Below are positions 7,470 through 17,962 of a DNA stretch of 64,000 bases, one piece after another (the stretch's first letter is position 1; each line of letters begins with the position of its first letter). The notes beneath the pieces are model-generated. The model searched no databases, had not been told where the DNA came from, and saw only the letters and a program-made list of their open reading frames with translations. Made by a program: the position numbers and the translations under genes. Source of the stretch: Enterobacterales bacterium (GTDB lineage Bacteria > Pseudomonadota > Gammaproteobacteria > Enterobacterales > Kangiellaceae); contig JAUZSK010000079.1 of assembly GCA_030949565.1 (NCBI GenBank), forward strand, positions 1 through 64,000. The letters run 5' to 3'.

Positions 7470-9383
7470 ATGCAATATTATATCACTAACGGTCTGCGAA
7501 TCTTGTTCTCTATTTGGATTGCTGTTTCAATGCTAGCCTGTGGCTCAAACCCTAGTCGTCCGCAGCAGGATTCGGCAGCCCAAGGTCAAAATCTGCAACA
7601 GATTCTGGCGCTGGCAGAACAAGCCGATAATCAACAAAAACATCCTCTTATGTTACAAGCCGCTGATATCTTGTTGCAACAACAGAGACCAATCAAAGCG
7701 CTTGAGTTAATATTACATATTGATACCCGCTATCTAAGCCCAACACAGCTGGATAGCTATCATCTTTATTACGCTGAAGCTTTATTGCTTGACCAAAACG
7801 AAGATCGCTCTGAAAGTGCCCTACAGCAGTTGTTAGCAGTCACTTCGACCAGTGATCATAGTATCGCCTGGCAAATACGTTATGCCCAGTCGTTGTCCGA
7901 TAGCTATGCCGCAAATCACAACTATCTAGAAGCCGCCAGACAAAGGATCGCACTAGATGATTTAATTGATAATGCCGAGCAGTTAGATCAGAACAATACT
8001 AAAATCTGGGCAGCAATTGATCAGGTTAATATCGATTTTTTAAAACAATCGATTAACCAGTTTAATAGCCGACGGGTAAATGGTTGGTTAGATATTGTTT
8101 TAATTAACAAACAATGGGGCGGACAGCCTGATCGGTTATTTGAACACTTGTCGCTTTGGGAAAAACGCTACCCGCTTCATCCGGCGCGTCAATACCAGCA
8201 AGAAATTTTTACTAAAATCGCCTCAACTAAACCAATCAAAGCCAATCAAGTGGCAGTGCTTCTTCCTTTAAGTGGTCGTTTTGCCAGTTTTGGAAAAATG
8301 GTTCATGATGGTATTGTCGCCGCTCATTATCAACAGCCCGAGGCTAACAACGCCCCTATTTTAAAATTTTATGATACCGCCCAATCGCTATCAGGCTTAG
8401 TAAGTTATCAAAAGGCTATCGCCGACGGTGCTGATTTTGTAGTCGGTCCGCTAGATAAAAAAGCCATTGATGATATATTAGCGCAAGACAGCTTAGCCTC
8501 CCCTATTTTGTTTCTTAATAGCGTGCAACATTCTCCCGACCGACATAAGATGGTTTTCCAATTTGATTTGTCAATCGAAGATGAGGCAATCCAAGCCGCT
8601 CACCGAGCTTGGGAAAAAGGCTATCGTAAAGCCGTCGCTTTGGTTTCCGATGACAAGCGTGGCGAAAGAGCTACATCCGCCTTCAGAAATTATTTTGAAC
8701 AACTTGGTGGTGAACTCATTGATGTTCAAAAATATAGCATCAAAAAAAGCAAAGGAAGAAAACAATTTAGTGCGGATGTTAAAAACCTACTGAGAGTCAA
8801 TTCAAGTATCGAAAGAAAACAAAAGTTGGAACAAATACTAGGACGCAATATTGAATTTGAAATGCGCAGAAGGCAAGATGCTGAATTTATTTTTATGATC
8901 GCCAAACCAGCAGATGCTAGAAGAATAAAACCCTTTATCAACTTCTATTTCGCACTCGACTTACCAGTCATATCAACCTCTCGGGTTTATTCAGGAAAAC
9001 CGAATGTCCAGCTTGATAATGACCTTAATGGCATTGAATTTTCTGATATTCCACTTTATGTTAGCCAACAACCGGATATATTGGTGGCCAGGCAAACATT
9101 GAAAAAGATAGAGCCACAGATCCTAAAAAATAATAATGGTCGGTTATTTTCTTTAGGCTTTGATGCTTATCAAATCATTCCTAAACTAACCAAACTGAAA
9201 GCTTTTCCAGAATATCGCTGGTATGGATTATCCGGTGAGATTGGTATTGATAAACAAGGCTTTGTGCATCGCTATTTAACCTGGGCAAAATTCAAAAATG
9301 GCATACCGCAATCAACCAAAGAGCGGGTGCCACCTGAGGCGATTGATGCAGAATCTAGCTTATTACCGGTTTCAAGTGACTGA
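7470..9383 (+). CDS. lpoA: penicillin-binding protein activator LpoA
   Basis: The 637-residue outer-membrane lipoprotein has a signal peptide and lipobox (SMLACGSN, Cys near residue 24). The N-terminal half (to about 250) is helical TPR-like. The C-terminal half begins VAVLLPLSGRFASFGKMVHD, a periplasmic-binding-protein type I fold, with FVVGPLDKKAIDDIL further on. In Escherichia coli LpoA reaches across the periplasm to stimulate the class A synthase PBP1a. The yraN gene starts on the base after its stop codon, so they are co-transcribed. The divergent rsmI and downstream yraN-diaA-dolP order is the standard arrangement. Confidence 0.93.
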   Translation: MQYYITNGLRILFSIWIAVSMLACGSNPSRPQQDSAAQGQNLQQILALAEQADNQQKHPLMLQAADILLQQQRPIKALELILHIDTRYLSPTQLDSYHLYYAEALLLDQNEDRSESALQQLLAVTSTSDHSIAWQIRYAQSLSDSYAANHNYLEAARQRIALDDLIDNAEQLDQNNTKIWAAIDQVNIDFLKQSINQFNSRRVNGWLDIVLINKQWGGQPDRLFEHLSLWEKRYPLHPARQYQQEIFTKIASTKPIKANQVAVLLPLSGRFASFGKMVHDGIVAAHYQQPEANNAPILKFYDTAQSLSGLVSYQKAIADGADFVVGPLDKKAIDDILAQDSLASPILFLNSVQHSPDRHKMVFQFDLSIEDEAIQAAHRAWEKGYRKAVALVSDDKRGERATSAFRNYFEQLGGELIDVQKYSIKKSKGRKQFSADVKNLLRVNSSIERKQKLEQILGRNIEFEMRRRQDAEFIFMIAKPADARRIKPFINFYFALDLPVISTSRVYSGKPNVQLDNDLNGIEFSDIPLYVSQQPDILVARQTLKKIEPQILKNNNGRLFSLGFDAYQIIPKLTKLKAFPEYRWYGLSGEIGIDKQGFVHRYLTWAKFKNGIPQSTKERVPPEAIDAESSLLPVSSD

Positions 9384-9827
9384 ATGGTATTTTTCTTTAA
9401 TCCCAAAAGCAAAAGCAAAACAAAAATAAAACCCATTAGTCCCGATTTATTTAATCAGACTAGCAGTAAAAGGGACCTTGGCGACGCGCTTGAAAAGCAA
9501 ACGGTGGATTACCTAGAGCAACGAGGCGTTACAATTTTACAGCGTAACTACCTGTGTAAAATGGGAGAAATTGATATCATAGCGCAAGATAAGCAAAATC
9601 TGGTTTTTATCGAGGTTCGCTATCGTAGAAGTGATCATTTTGGCGGCGCATTGGCCAGTGTTAACCTCAAAAAGCAACGGCGCTTAATACGAGCAGCAAG
9701 CCACTATATGCAAAAATGCAACATCACCAATAAAACAGCGAGTCGTTTTGATGTGATAGCAATCAGTGGTAACCTTAACCAATTGGAATTCAATTGGATA
9801 AAAGCAGCTTTTTTAGCTTCGGCCTAA
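9384..9827 (+). CDS. yraN: UPF0102 family nuclease-like protein
   Basis: The 147-residue protein has the family signature GDALEKQTVDYLEQRG followed by CKMGEIDIIAQD and LVFIEVRYRR, the restriction-endonuclease-like fold with D and ExR residues placed as in UPF0102. The cellular role is unsettled in the family. The N-terminal 25 residues are lysine-rich (PKSKSKTKIKP) and longer than usual. The start codon follows the lpoA stop with no gap, which implies translational coupling. Confidence 0.92.
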   Translation: MVFFFNPKSKSKTKIKPISPDLFNQTSSKRDLGDALEKQTVDYLEQRGVTILQRNYLCKMGEIDIIAQDKQNLVFIEVRYRRSDHFGGALASVNLKKQRRLIRAASHYMQKCNITNKTASRFDVIAISGNLNQLEFNWIKAAFLASA

Positions 9828-9926
9828 TTTTTTTAGATTATGGCGCAGATTTAATAGACGAGTCTCAGGCCCTTTAGTGGACCTTTGACACACGCTTTGC
9901 AAAGGCAAAGTCATACCAGCAACTGA

Positions 9927-11106
<1,180 letters not shown>

Positions 11107-11127
11107 CCGGCTGTATTTTGAAAAGTG

Positions 11128-11664
11128 TTAAAAGCTGATTATTTGATGATTTTTAAATGAGTAGCTTTTTTTACTGGCTGGCTTTTTGGGTGACGCTAGT
11201 TTATCAATAGCTGACTTCGACTGCTTGCTTGAGTCAGATTGTTTTTCAGTATGCTTTTCAGATTTTTCTGTGCTGGAACTTTCTGTTTGAGGTCTTTTCG
11301 CTTGTGGCTTTAATGAGGGGATATTTTCTTCTTCTGGTTTAACTTCTGGCTCAAACGCCATACCCAAATTATTTTCCTGTGCATAAACCGCTAATATTGC
11401 GCCGATTGGAAGATAAATATCCATCGATTTTCCTGCAAAACGCGCGCTAAAAGAAACCGCATCATTATCCGAAAACCAATGACTGATGGCTTCAGGCGCA
11501 GCATTTAAAATGATTTTTCCTTGTTGCACAAACTCTTGTGGCACCACAACGGCTGGCCAATTCGCATCCACTAAAATATGTGGTGTAGCGTCATTATCCA
11601 AAATCCATTGATAGATGGCTCTAAAAAGATAAGGTTTATTGGTGGAAAAGGATTCAATACTCAT
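11128..11664 (-). CDS. sspB: ClpXP protease specificity-enhancing factor SspB
   Basis: The adaptor domain (residues 1-110) has NKPYLFRAIYQWILDN, HILVDANWPAVVVPQEFV and FSARFAGKSMDIYLPI, which bind ssrA-tagged proteins and deliver them to ClpXP. The C-terminal 65 residues are a charged, disordered linker (many K, S, E) ending in a short hydrophobic patch, where SspB normally carries its ClpX-binding tail. Start taken at the ATG at 11664. A longer TTG start at 11670 is possible. sspA lies upstream on the same strand with a strong terminator between them. Confidence 0.9.
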   Translation of the reverse strand: MSIESFSTNKPYLFRAIYQWILDNDATPHILVDANWPAVVVPQEFVQQGKIILNAAPEAISHWFSDNDAVSFSARFAGKSMDIYLPIGAILAVYAQENNLGMAFEPEVKPEEENIPSLKPQAKRPQTESSSTEKSEKHTEKQSDSSKQSKSAIDKLASPKKPASKKSYSFKNHQIISF

Positions 11665-11743
11665 AAACAATACAAATCAACAGGTTGGAGAGACTCTTAA
11701 AAACCAGCCTTAATTAGATAAACAATAGAAGGCAATTAAAATT

Positions 11744-11767
11744 TAAAAAAAGGGATCGTCCGATCCC
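11744..11767 (-). terminator. intrinsic terminator between sspA and sspB
   Basis: On the minus strand GGGATCG, a two-base loop and CGATCCC form a perfect seven-pair hairpin followed by seven Ts. It sits directly after sspA and before sspB, so sspB must either use its own promoter or depend on read-through. Confidence 0.85.
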
Positions 11768-11774
11768 AATTATT

Positions 11775-12404
11775 TTATGGACGCATTTCTCGCTCAATAT
11801 CACTTAAGCTGACTTGGAATGATTCACGACCAAATAATAAATCCATATAGTTAGTGACTTCCTTGGCGCCACGTCCCGTTAACTTTATATCCATAACCGG
11901 TAAGCGCCATAATAAGGGTGCTAAACAACAATCGATTAATGAAAAATCTTCATTAAGGAAATAAGGCGTTTCCGAAAATACCGGTGCTAAAGTTAGCAGA
12001 CTTTCGGTGAGCTCTTTACGTGCTTGAACGGCGTCTTTTTCTTTACCGGTAAGAATGGTGGACATCAAACTATACCAATCTTTCTCCACCCGACGAACCA
12101 TCAAACGAGAACGCGCTCTGGCGACTGGATAAACAGGCATCAAAGGCGGGTGAGGGAAGCGTTCATCTAAATATTCCATGATGATCGGCGACTCAAATAA
12201 AACCAGTTCACGGTCAACCAGCGTGGGTACGCTATTATAAGGATTAAGGTCAATCAAATCTTCAGGAGGCTGACTGGCATCAACCACCTCGATAGATTCA
12301 AAGTTAACCCCTTTTTCAGCAAGAACAATCCGCACCTGGTGACTATAAACATCATCCGATCCAGTGTACAAAGTCATTATAGAACGTTTAGCAACGGTTG
12401 CCAT
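11775..12404 (-). CDS. sspA: stringent starvation protein A
   Basis: The 209-residue protein has an N-terminal thioredoxin-like domain (MTLYTGSDDVYSHQVRIVLA, NPYNSVPTLVDRELVLFESP) and a C-terminal helical GST domain. SspA binds RNA polymerase and supports starvation and acid responses, and it lacks GST catalytic activity in studied members. Start set at the ATG at 12404, which has GGGAGA eight bases upstream, rather than the TTG at 12422. It follows petC after a terminator and precedes sspB, the usual order. Confidence 0.93.
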   Translation of the reverse strand: MATVAKRSIMTLYTGSDDVYSHQVRIVLAEKGVNFESIEVVDASQPPEDLIDLNPYNSVPTLVDRELVLFESPIIMEYLDERFPHPPLMPVYPVARARSRLMVRRVEKDWYSLMSTILTGKEKDAVQARKELTESLLTLAPVFSETPYFLNEDFSLIDCCLAPLLWRLPVMDIKLTGRGAKEVTNYMDLLFGRESFQVSLSDIEREMRP

Positions 12405-12448
12405 TGAGGCTTCTCCCGACAAATAGTTTTAAACAATAAAAACAACAA

Positions 12449-12471
12449 AGCGGCTCTAATATAGAGCCGCT
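12449..12471 (-). terminator. intrinsic terminator after petC
   Basis: AGCGGCTCT, five loop bases and AGAGCCGCT form a perfect nine-pair hairpin. On the minus strand it is followed by a T-rich stretch (TTTGTTGTTTTTATT), ending the petABC operon before sspA. Confidence 0.85.
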
Positions 12472-12506
12472 AAATATCAAACTAACAATAAAATTACAGG
12501 CTTGGA

Positions 12507-13394
12507 TTAATGAACATCCTTCCAATATTCTTTTTTCAACATATAGGCAACAGCGGTAAAAAACAGAATGAATAGTAACACAAAAATACCCATTGATTTT
12601 CTATCTCGCTTAATTGGCTCACCGATATAATCTAAGAAGTTAACCAAATCGACCATTGCTGAGTCAAATTCCTCAGCCGATAATTCACCCTCTTTTATTA
12701 GAGTAAAGTATTCACCATTTTGTGACAATTTAACCAGCTCATTTTCTTTTTCATGGATTAAATGCTCGGACTCATCAATGATCTTGTTGAGTTCACGACC
12801 TTTACCACCACGTTTTAACTCTTCACGTGCCGTCGCAATATCACCTTTGGCATAATCAATATCATTTTCAATACCTTTAACCTTATCGCTTTTATCTTGT
12901 AACCCTTGCAATTGAGTTAAAGCATGTGGCATGCCGACATTATTAAATACGCTATTGTTAACCCCTAAAGGTCTAGAATCATCAAGGTAAAAAGCTCTAA
13001 AATAATTATAAAGCCAGTGAGTTCCTCTTGCTCTAGCCACCAAAGATAAGTCAGGTGGTGCAGTTCCAAACCATTTTTCAGCCATTGCCGTAGGCATATT
13101 GTTATCCATCGGGTCGCCAATTTTTTCTGCGGTAAACATCAGATTATTGATCATCAAATCTTCTGGTATACGCAAATCTTTGGCTGAACGATTGTAACGC
13201 TGAAATTTAAGTGAATGACAACCCATACAATTATTCATGTAAATTTGCATGCCATTCTGCATGGATTCAACCAGCTTATCGTCGGAATAACTAGGCATTT
13301 CATCATTCGGCAATAAAGCTTCACCGCTATTGGCTGATGCCCAAAAAGAAACGCTGATTAAAGCAACAGAGGCTATTTTTATTAACTTTTTCAT
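12507..13394 (-). CDS. petC: ubiquinol-cytochrome c reductase, cytochrome c1 subunit
   Basis: Periplasmic c-type cytochrome of the bc1 complex. It has a signal peptide (first about 20 residues), the heme site CMGCHSLKF near residue 57, the heme-ligand region PTAMAEKWFGTAPPDLSLVA, and a C-terminal membrane anchor (SMGIFVLLFILFFTAVAYML). At 295 residues it is longer than the usual 240-260. The extra length is a charged, heptad-like segment (about residues 165-240, including DKVKGIENDIDYAKGDIA and ESEHLIHEKENELVKLS) between the methionine-ligand region and the anchor. The start overlaps the petB stop (TAATG). Confidence 0.93.
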   Translation of the reverse strand: MKKLIKIASVALISVSFWASANSGEALLPNDEMPSYSDDKLVESMQNGMQIYMNNCMGCHSLKFQRYNRSAKDLRIPEDLMINNLMFTAEKIGDPMDNNMPTAMAEKWFGTAPPDLSLVARARGTHWLYNYFRAFYLDDSRPLGVNNSVFNNVGMPHALTQLQGLQDKSDKVKGIENDIDYAKGDIATAREELKRGGKGRELNKIIDESEHLIHEKENELVKLSQNGEYFTLIKEGELSAEEFDSAMVDLVNFLDYIGEPIKRDRKSMGIFVLLFILFFTAVAYMLKKEYWKDVH

Positions 13395-14605
13395 TAGTGT
13401 GTCACCCTCTCTGGTACTGGCTTAGTTGTGCCCCACTGGCTCCACCAAGGCATCAATAAAAAGAATGCAAAATAATAGATGGTACAAACTCTTGCCACTA
13501 TCGCTCTCATTTCTGTAGGAGCTTTCATGCCCAAATATCCAAGGATAAAGAAGCAAACCACAAATAATGTAATAGCCACTTTAAAAATCGGGCTTTTATA
13601 ACGAATAGATAACACAGGGCTTCTGTCCAACCAAGGTAGGAAGAACATAATAACCAGTGAACCAGCCATCGCGATAACGCCGCCACCTTGATTAGGCACT
13701 GCCTTTAAAATTGAATAATAAGGCGTGAAATACCAAACCGGTGCAATATGTGCCGGTGTTTTTAATGGATCCGCAGGAGTAAAATTAGGCGGTTCAAAAA
13801 AGTATCCGCCCATTTCAGGATTAAAGAAGATGATCCAGCAGAAAATAAACAAAAATACACCCACACCCACAATGTCTTTAACCGTGTAATAAGGGTGGAA
13901 CGGAATGCCATCTAATGGAATACCATTTTCATCTTTATTCTTCTTGATATCAATTCCATCGGGATTATTTGAACCTACCTGATGTAATGCGACAATGTGC
14001 AAGAAAACCATCAATAACAACGCCATAGGCAGTGCAACCACATGCAGCGCAAAGAAACGGTTAAGCGTCGCTCCGGAGATAATAAAATCACCACGGATCC
14101 AAACAGCAATGTCATCACCATATTCAGGAATTGCACTAAATAGGTTAATAATAACCTGCGCGCCCCAGTAGGACATGTTGCCCCAAGGCAATAGGTAACC
14201 CATAAATCCTTCTGCCATCAATATCACAAAGATAATCATGCCAAAAATCCAAACCAATTCCCGAGGCTTACGGAAAGAACCATAAATAAGACCACGGAAC
14301 ATGTGAAGATAAACTACCACGAAAAAGGCTGAAGCCCCGACACCATGCATATAGCGAAGTAACCAACCCCATTCAACATCGCGCATAATAAATTCAACTG
14401 AAGCATAAGCACCTTCTCCAGTTGGGGTGTAGTTCATAGTCAACCAAATACCGGTGAGGATCTGATTGACTAATACCAACATGGCTAACGAGCCAAAGAA
14501 ATACCAAAAGTTAAAGTTTTTAGGTGCATAGTATTGGGCCAGGTGCTCATTCCAAACCTTGGTTGCAGGAAAACGAGCATCAATCCACTGCATAAACTGA
14601 GACAT
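13394..14605 (-). CDS. petB: ubiquinol-cytochrome c reductase, cytochrome b subunit
   Basis: The polytopic core of bc1, carrying both b hemes and the Qo and Qi sites. Visible are RYMHGVGASAFFVVVYLHMF and FFALHVVALPMALLLMVFLH with the paired heme histidines, the GYLLPWGNMSYWGA segment, and the Qo PEWY-equivalent APVWYFTPYYSIL, here with V in place of E and thus PVWY. Start taken at the ATG at 14605, preceded by AAGGAG within the end of petA. The size of about 403 residues is typical of the proteobacterial subunit. The middle of the petABC operon. Confidence 0.95.
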   Translation of the reverse strand: MSQFMQWIDARFPATKVWNEHLAQYYAPKNFNFWYFFGSLAMLVLVNQILTGIWLTMNYTPTGEGAYASVEFIMRDVEWGWLLRYMHGVGASAFFVVVYLHMFRGLIYGSFRKPRELVWIFGMIIFVILMAEGFMGYLLPWGNMSYWGAQVIINLFSAIPEYGDDIAVWIRGDFIISGATLNRFFALHVVALPMALLLMVFLHIVALHQVGSNNPDGIDIKKNKDENGIPLDGIPFHPYYTVKDIVGVGVFLFIFCWIIFFNPEMGGYFFEPPNFTPADPLKTPAHIAPVWYFTPYYSILKAVPNQGGGVIAMAGSLVIMFFLPWLDRSPVLSIRYKSPIFKVAITLFVVCFFILGYLGMKAPTEMRAIVARVCTIYYFAFFLLMPWWSQWGTTKPVPERVTH

Positions 14606-14607
14606 AA

Positions 14608-15189
14608 TCAAGCTTCTCCTTGGTCTTCGCCAATAATAATTTCATTGTCGGCAAGATAATGATATGGGGGTATTTCCAGATTTTTTGACGCCGGAGAGCC
14701 GTTAAAAACGCGCCCAGATAAATCAAAACGTGAGCCATGACATGGACAGAAGAATCCGCCACCCCAAGAAACTTCAGTTTCTTTTTTATGCTGTGGCACA
14801 CAGCCAAGGTGGGTACAAATACCGACGATAACCGCGATATCAGGACGAATAGAGCGAGTCACCTTATCAACGTAGCTAGGTTGCTGCGCTTCATTAGTTG
14901 ACTGGGCATCTTTTAATTCAGCATCATGATCAGACAAAGCTTCAACGGTATTATCGTCACGCCTCACCACAAATACTGGCTTGCCGCGCCATTTCACCTT
15001 AACCATTTGTCCGACTTCGACTTTGTCGAGGTTAAATTCAACCGGTGCACCACCGGCTTTGGCTTTTTCACTCGGGTTCCACGATTTGATAAAAGGAACC
15101 GCGATAAACCCAGCGCCCACAGCACCAACACCTGCGGTCGCCAAAGTCAAAAAGCGGCGTTTTTCTAAATCCACACCATCATTACTCAT
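14608..15189 (-). CDS. petA: ubiquinol-cytochrome c reductase, Rieske iron-sulfur subunit
   Basis: The 193-residue subunit starts with a twin-arginine-like anchor (KRRFLTLATAGVGAVGAGFI). The Rieske 2Fe-2S ligands are in CTHLGCVP and CPCHGSRFD. It moves between cytochromes b and c1 to pass electrons from ubiquinol. First gene of petABC, with a candidate promoter about 165-190 bases upstream. Confidence 0.95.
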   Translation of the reverse strand: MSNDGVDLEKRRFLTLATAGVGAVGAGFIAVPFIKSWNPSEKAKAGGAPVEFNLDKVEVGQMVKVKWRGKPVFVVRRDDNTVEALSDHDAELKDAQSTNEAQQPSYVDKVTRSIRPDIAVIVGICTHLGCVPQHKKETEVSWGGGFFCPCHGSRFDLSGRVFNGSPASKNLEIPPYHYLADNEIIIGEDQGEA

Positions 15190-15351
15190 TCGGATAGTCT
15201 CCCCATCGACTAGTAATCTTTATTAAATAGAAACTTGCTAATAGTAAATTAGTTAATCTTGCCGCAAAAAATCGATTTTACGCACGTTTGGTCGATAAAT
15301 TTGGTTGAAATTTTAGTGCCTTAAGACAGAAATGACACGGATTTCGGCAAG

Positions 15352-15380
15352 ATCATAATGAAATAGTATATCATTTACAA
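15352..15380 (-). promoter_or_regulatory. candidate sigma-70 promoter for petABC
   Basis: On the minus strand TTGTAA (-35, 15380-15375), a 17-base spacer and TATGAT (-10, 15357-15352) are well placed for the petA start at 15189. This is the best promoter-like pair I see in the 15190-15611 gap, which otherwise holds only the rpsI terminator. Confidence 0.5.
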
Positions 15381-15504
15381 GAAAATACCAGTTTTTGTTT
15401 TTAACTTATTGATTTAACTATGAATTTAGTTTTTATTGGTTGTTGTTTTTAGGTAAATAATGTCACAAAATAATAAGCCTTCGAAAAAAGCCCAATTAAA
15501 TACT

Positions 15505-15531
15505 AAAAAACGCCTCCAAAAGGGAAGCGTT
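15505..15531 (-). terminator. intrinsic terminator after rpsI
   Basis: ACGCCTCC pairs imperfectly with GGGAAGCGT around AAAA. On the minus strand the hairpin is followed by six Ts, and on the plus strand by nine Ts, so it could work both ways. It ends rplM-rpsI transcription. The surrounding 15190-15611 stretch has no gene. Confidence 0.8.
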
Positions 15532-15611
15532 TTTTTTTCATTGCATCACTTTGTCAGTTTGCTTAAGCAGCCAAATTTAAGTAGCGACTAAGCCCCAACT
15601 GAACGTAAAGA

Positions 15612-16004
15612 TTAACGTTTAGAGAACTGAGGTCTCTTACGTGCTTTATGTAATCCAACTTTCTTACGTTCAACCGAACGAGCATCACGAGTAACGTAAC
15701 CAGCAGAACGTAACGCAGGACGTAATTCGTTATCAAATTCCATTAGTGCACGAGTAATGCCTAAGCGAATCGCACCGGCTTGCCCTGTATCACCGCCACC
15801 TTTGACCGTGACATAAGCATCAAATTTTTCAACATTTTCAGTCAATTCAAGAGGCTGACGTACAACCATTCTTGAAGTTTCACGACCAAAGTACTCATCA
15901 AGCGGCTGTTGGTTTACAACAATGCTGCCTTTACCTGGACGTAAAAATACTCTTGCTGTCGAGCTCTTTCGACGACCTGTTCCGTAATATTGTGTATCAG
16001 CCAT
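15612..16004 (-). CDS. rpsI: 30S ribosomal protein S9
   Basis: The 130-residue protein has [20 protein letters not shown] near the start, [20 protein letters not shown], and the basic C-terminal tail [11 protein letters not shown] that reaches the P-site tRNA. The start is MADTQYYG at 16004. Translated just after rplM, 13 bases downstream, forming the universal rplM-rpsI pair. Confidence 0.97.
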   Translation of the reverse strand: MADTQYYGTGRRKSSTARVFLRPGKGSIVVNQQPLDEYFGRETSRMVVRQPLELTENVEKFDAYVTVKGGGDTGQAGAIRLGITRALMEFDNELRPALRSAGYVTRDARSVERKKVGLHKARKRPQFSKR

Positions 16005-16017
16005 TTTCATTCACCAA

Positions 16018-16446
16018 CTATATGTTTAGTTCTTTAGGTTGTTGTGCCTGATGAGAATGCTCAGGACCAACAAAAATTTTCAGTTTTTTAAGGCATGCGC
16101 GACCTAGAGGGTTGCTTGGAACCATTCCTTTAACTGCTAATTGTAATATGCGCTCTGGCGCTTTATCGCGTAACTTGCCTAAAGACATGCCTTTAATTCC
16201 ACCAGGGAATTCAGTATGACGATAGTACATTTTGTCTGCTTCTTTGTTTCCAGTGACCGCAATTTTTTCAGCGTTAACCACTACAATATAGTCACCCGTA
16301 TCAACATGAGGTGTGTATTCTGCTTTATGCTTGCCACGTAAACGACGGGCTATTTCAGTTGCCAAACGGCCAAGTGTTTTACCTTCTGCGTCAACCACGA
16401 ACCACTCGCGTTTTACTGACTCAGGTTTTGCACTAAAAGTTCTCAT
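16018..16446 (-). CDS. rplM: 50S ribosomal protein L13
   Basis: The 142-residue protein has [40 protein letters not shown] and [15 protein letters not shown], all L13 hallmarks. I use the ATG at 16446, which has GGAG eight bases upstream, rather than the earlier in-frame start at 16458. First gene of rplM-rpsI with a ribosomal-type promoter about 70 bases upstream. Confidence 0.97.
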   Translation of the reverse strand: MRTFSAKPESVKREWFVVDAEGKTLGRLATEIARRLRGKHKAEYTPHVDTGDYIVVVNAEKIAVTGNKEADKMYYRHTEFPGGIKGMSLGKLRDKAPERILQLAVKGMVPSNPLGRACLKKLKIFVGPEHSHQAQQPKELNI

Positions 16447-16511
16447 TGCTAGCTCCAATATGGGCTTAAATTTGCCTGTTAATTCTTTCTTGCACTCAAA
16501 AAAGAGCGCGA

Positions 16512-16540
16512 ATTTTACAGAAATGCCGCAGTATTCACAA
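16512..16540 (-). promoter_or_regulatory. candidate promoter for rplM-rpsI with GC-rich discriminator
   Basis: On the minus strand TTGTGA (-35, 16540-16535), a 17-base spacer and TAAAAT (-10, 16517-16512) are followed by TCGCGCTC. A GC-rich discriminator right after the -10 box is typical of stringently controlled ribosomal promoters. It implies a 5' leader of about 60 bases. The rest of the 16447-16744 gap is AT-rich with nothing else I can name. Confidence 0.6.
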
Positions 16541-16744
16541 CCTATTTTTAACTATTTTAGTGTTTTTTATTCAAATAGCCGATAAATCGCTTATTCTGGC
16601 ATTCGCTGGGGATAAAAGGCGGGTTTTTAACTTAAAAACGCTTATTTTCAATCCTAGTGACTCTATTTTACATCAAATTAAGCCTTGGCGGTGACTATTT
16701 TGACCTTAAAGCACTTAATTTTGCTAAAAATAACCCAAAATATT

Positions 16745-17851
16745 TTAGGCCAGATGCTCCAAGGCTAAATATTGCTTGGATTGCATCTCTTGCAGTCGAC
16801 TAATCGTACGTTTAAATTCAAATGTGAGTCTTTGTCCGACGTATAAGATTTCAAGTGGCACCGCGGCGGTGATCATCAAATTAACATGCCTTTCATAAAA
16901 TTCATCCACCAAACTGATAAATCGTCTTACCGCTGCGTCATCTTTACTGTCTAATTGTGGAATATCACTCACCATTACGGTCTGAAAACAGCGAGAGATC
17001 TCGATGTAATCAGTTTGACTGCGAGCAGACTCACATATTTCAGCAAACTCAAACCACACCACTCCCTGCGCACAGCGCAAAGTCTTTACCGCTCGATGTT
17101 CAATATCGATAAGGCTGTTAGCAGGCATTTCATCATCTGCTAGTTGGTCAAAACTAAGATTAAGATTATCCATCGCAACTTGATCGTGTGGCGTGTGAAA
17201 TATATCCACCTTCTGCAAGGTTCTCAGCCGATAATCAATACCGCTATCAAGGTTAAACACTTCGCAATGCCGCTCAATTAGCTTGATTGCCGGAATAAAT
17301 CGTTCGCGCTGCAATCCGTTCCAGTAAAGCCGATGAGGTGGTATATTAGAGGTCGCAACCAAACTCACGCCACGCTTAAACAACTGCTCAAACAGACCGC
17401 CTAGGATCATGGCATCGGTAATATCAGATACAAAAAACTCATCAAAGCAGATCACACTGGTTTTATCGGCCAGTTCATCGGCAATAAGAATTAAAGGATC
17501 CTGCTGCCCTTTGTGGGCGTTAAGTTGCTGATGTACTTGATGCATAAAACGATGGAAATGTAGCCGCATTTTACGCTGGCTTGGCAAGCGTTCAAAAAAC
17601 ATATCCATTAAATAGGTTTTGCCGCGACCGACACCACCCCAGAGATAAATCCCTTTCTCTGGCGGCAAAGTCTTAAAATGCTTGATAACCCGCTGCACAA
17701 AACTCTGATCCCGCTCGGCTTTAATTAACCGGTAATAAAGCTCATCGAGTTTTGTGGCCGCCAGCTGTTGCTCCTTATCAGAACTAATTTTACCCTGCTG
17801 GATATCTTGCTGGTAGCTTTGTAACGGACTAAGGTGAGGTAAATTCTTCAA
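16745..17851 (-). CDS. zapE: cell division ATPase ZapE (AFG1-like)
   Basis: The 368-residue protein has Walker A GGVGRGKTYLMD near residue 75, Walker B VICFDEFFVSDITDAM, and sensor region LVATSNIPPHRLYWNGLQRE. ZapE belongs to the AFG1 ATPase family and interacts with FtsZ during constriction under stress or low oxygen. In many gammaproteobacteria it is next to zapG and upstream of rplM. Here rplM is adjacent, but zapG is about 7 kb away on the other side of an accessory block. Confidence 0.95.
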   Translation of the reverse strand: MKNLPHLSPLQSYQQDIQQGKISSDKEQQLAATKLDELYYRLIKAERDQSFVQRVIKHFKTLPPEKGIYLWGGVGRGKTYLMDMFFERLPSQRKMRLHFHRFMHQVHQQLNAHKGQQDPLILIADELADKTSVICFDEFFVSDITDAMILGGLFEQLFKRGVSLVATSNIPPHRLYWNGLQRERFIPAIKLIERHCEVFNLDSGIDYRLRTLQKVDIFHTPHDQVAMDNLNLSFDQLADDEMPANSLIDIEHRAVKTLRCAQGVVWFEFAEICESARSQTDYIEISRCFQTVMVSDIPQLDSKDDAAVRRFISLVDEFYERHVNLMITAAVPLEILYVGQRLTFEFKRTISRLQEMQSKQYLALEHLA

Positions 17852-17962
17852 TGTAAAACGGACTCGTTAGTGTAAAGCAGTCTCATTAGTGTCAACCGAG
17901 CGCACTTTATTATTAGCTTTAGAGCGTGTCATAGGAAGCTGTGATTATAGTCTCTAGAATGA

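Noticed and set aside
14926..15226. Plus-strand ORFs opposite petA
   Set aside because: Shadows of the Rieske gene; the petA frame holds the cluster motifs.
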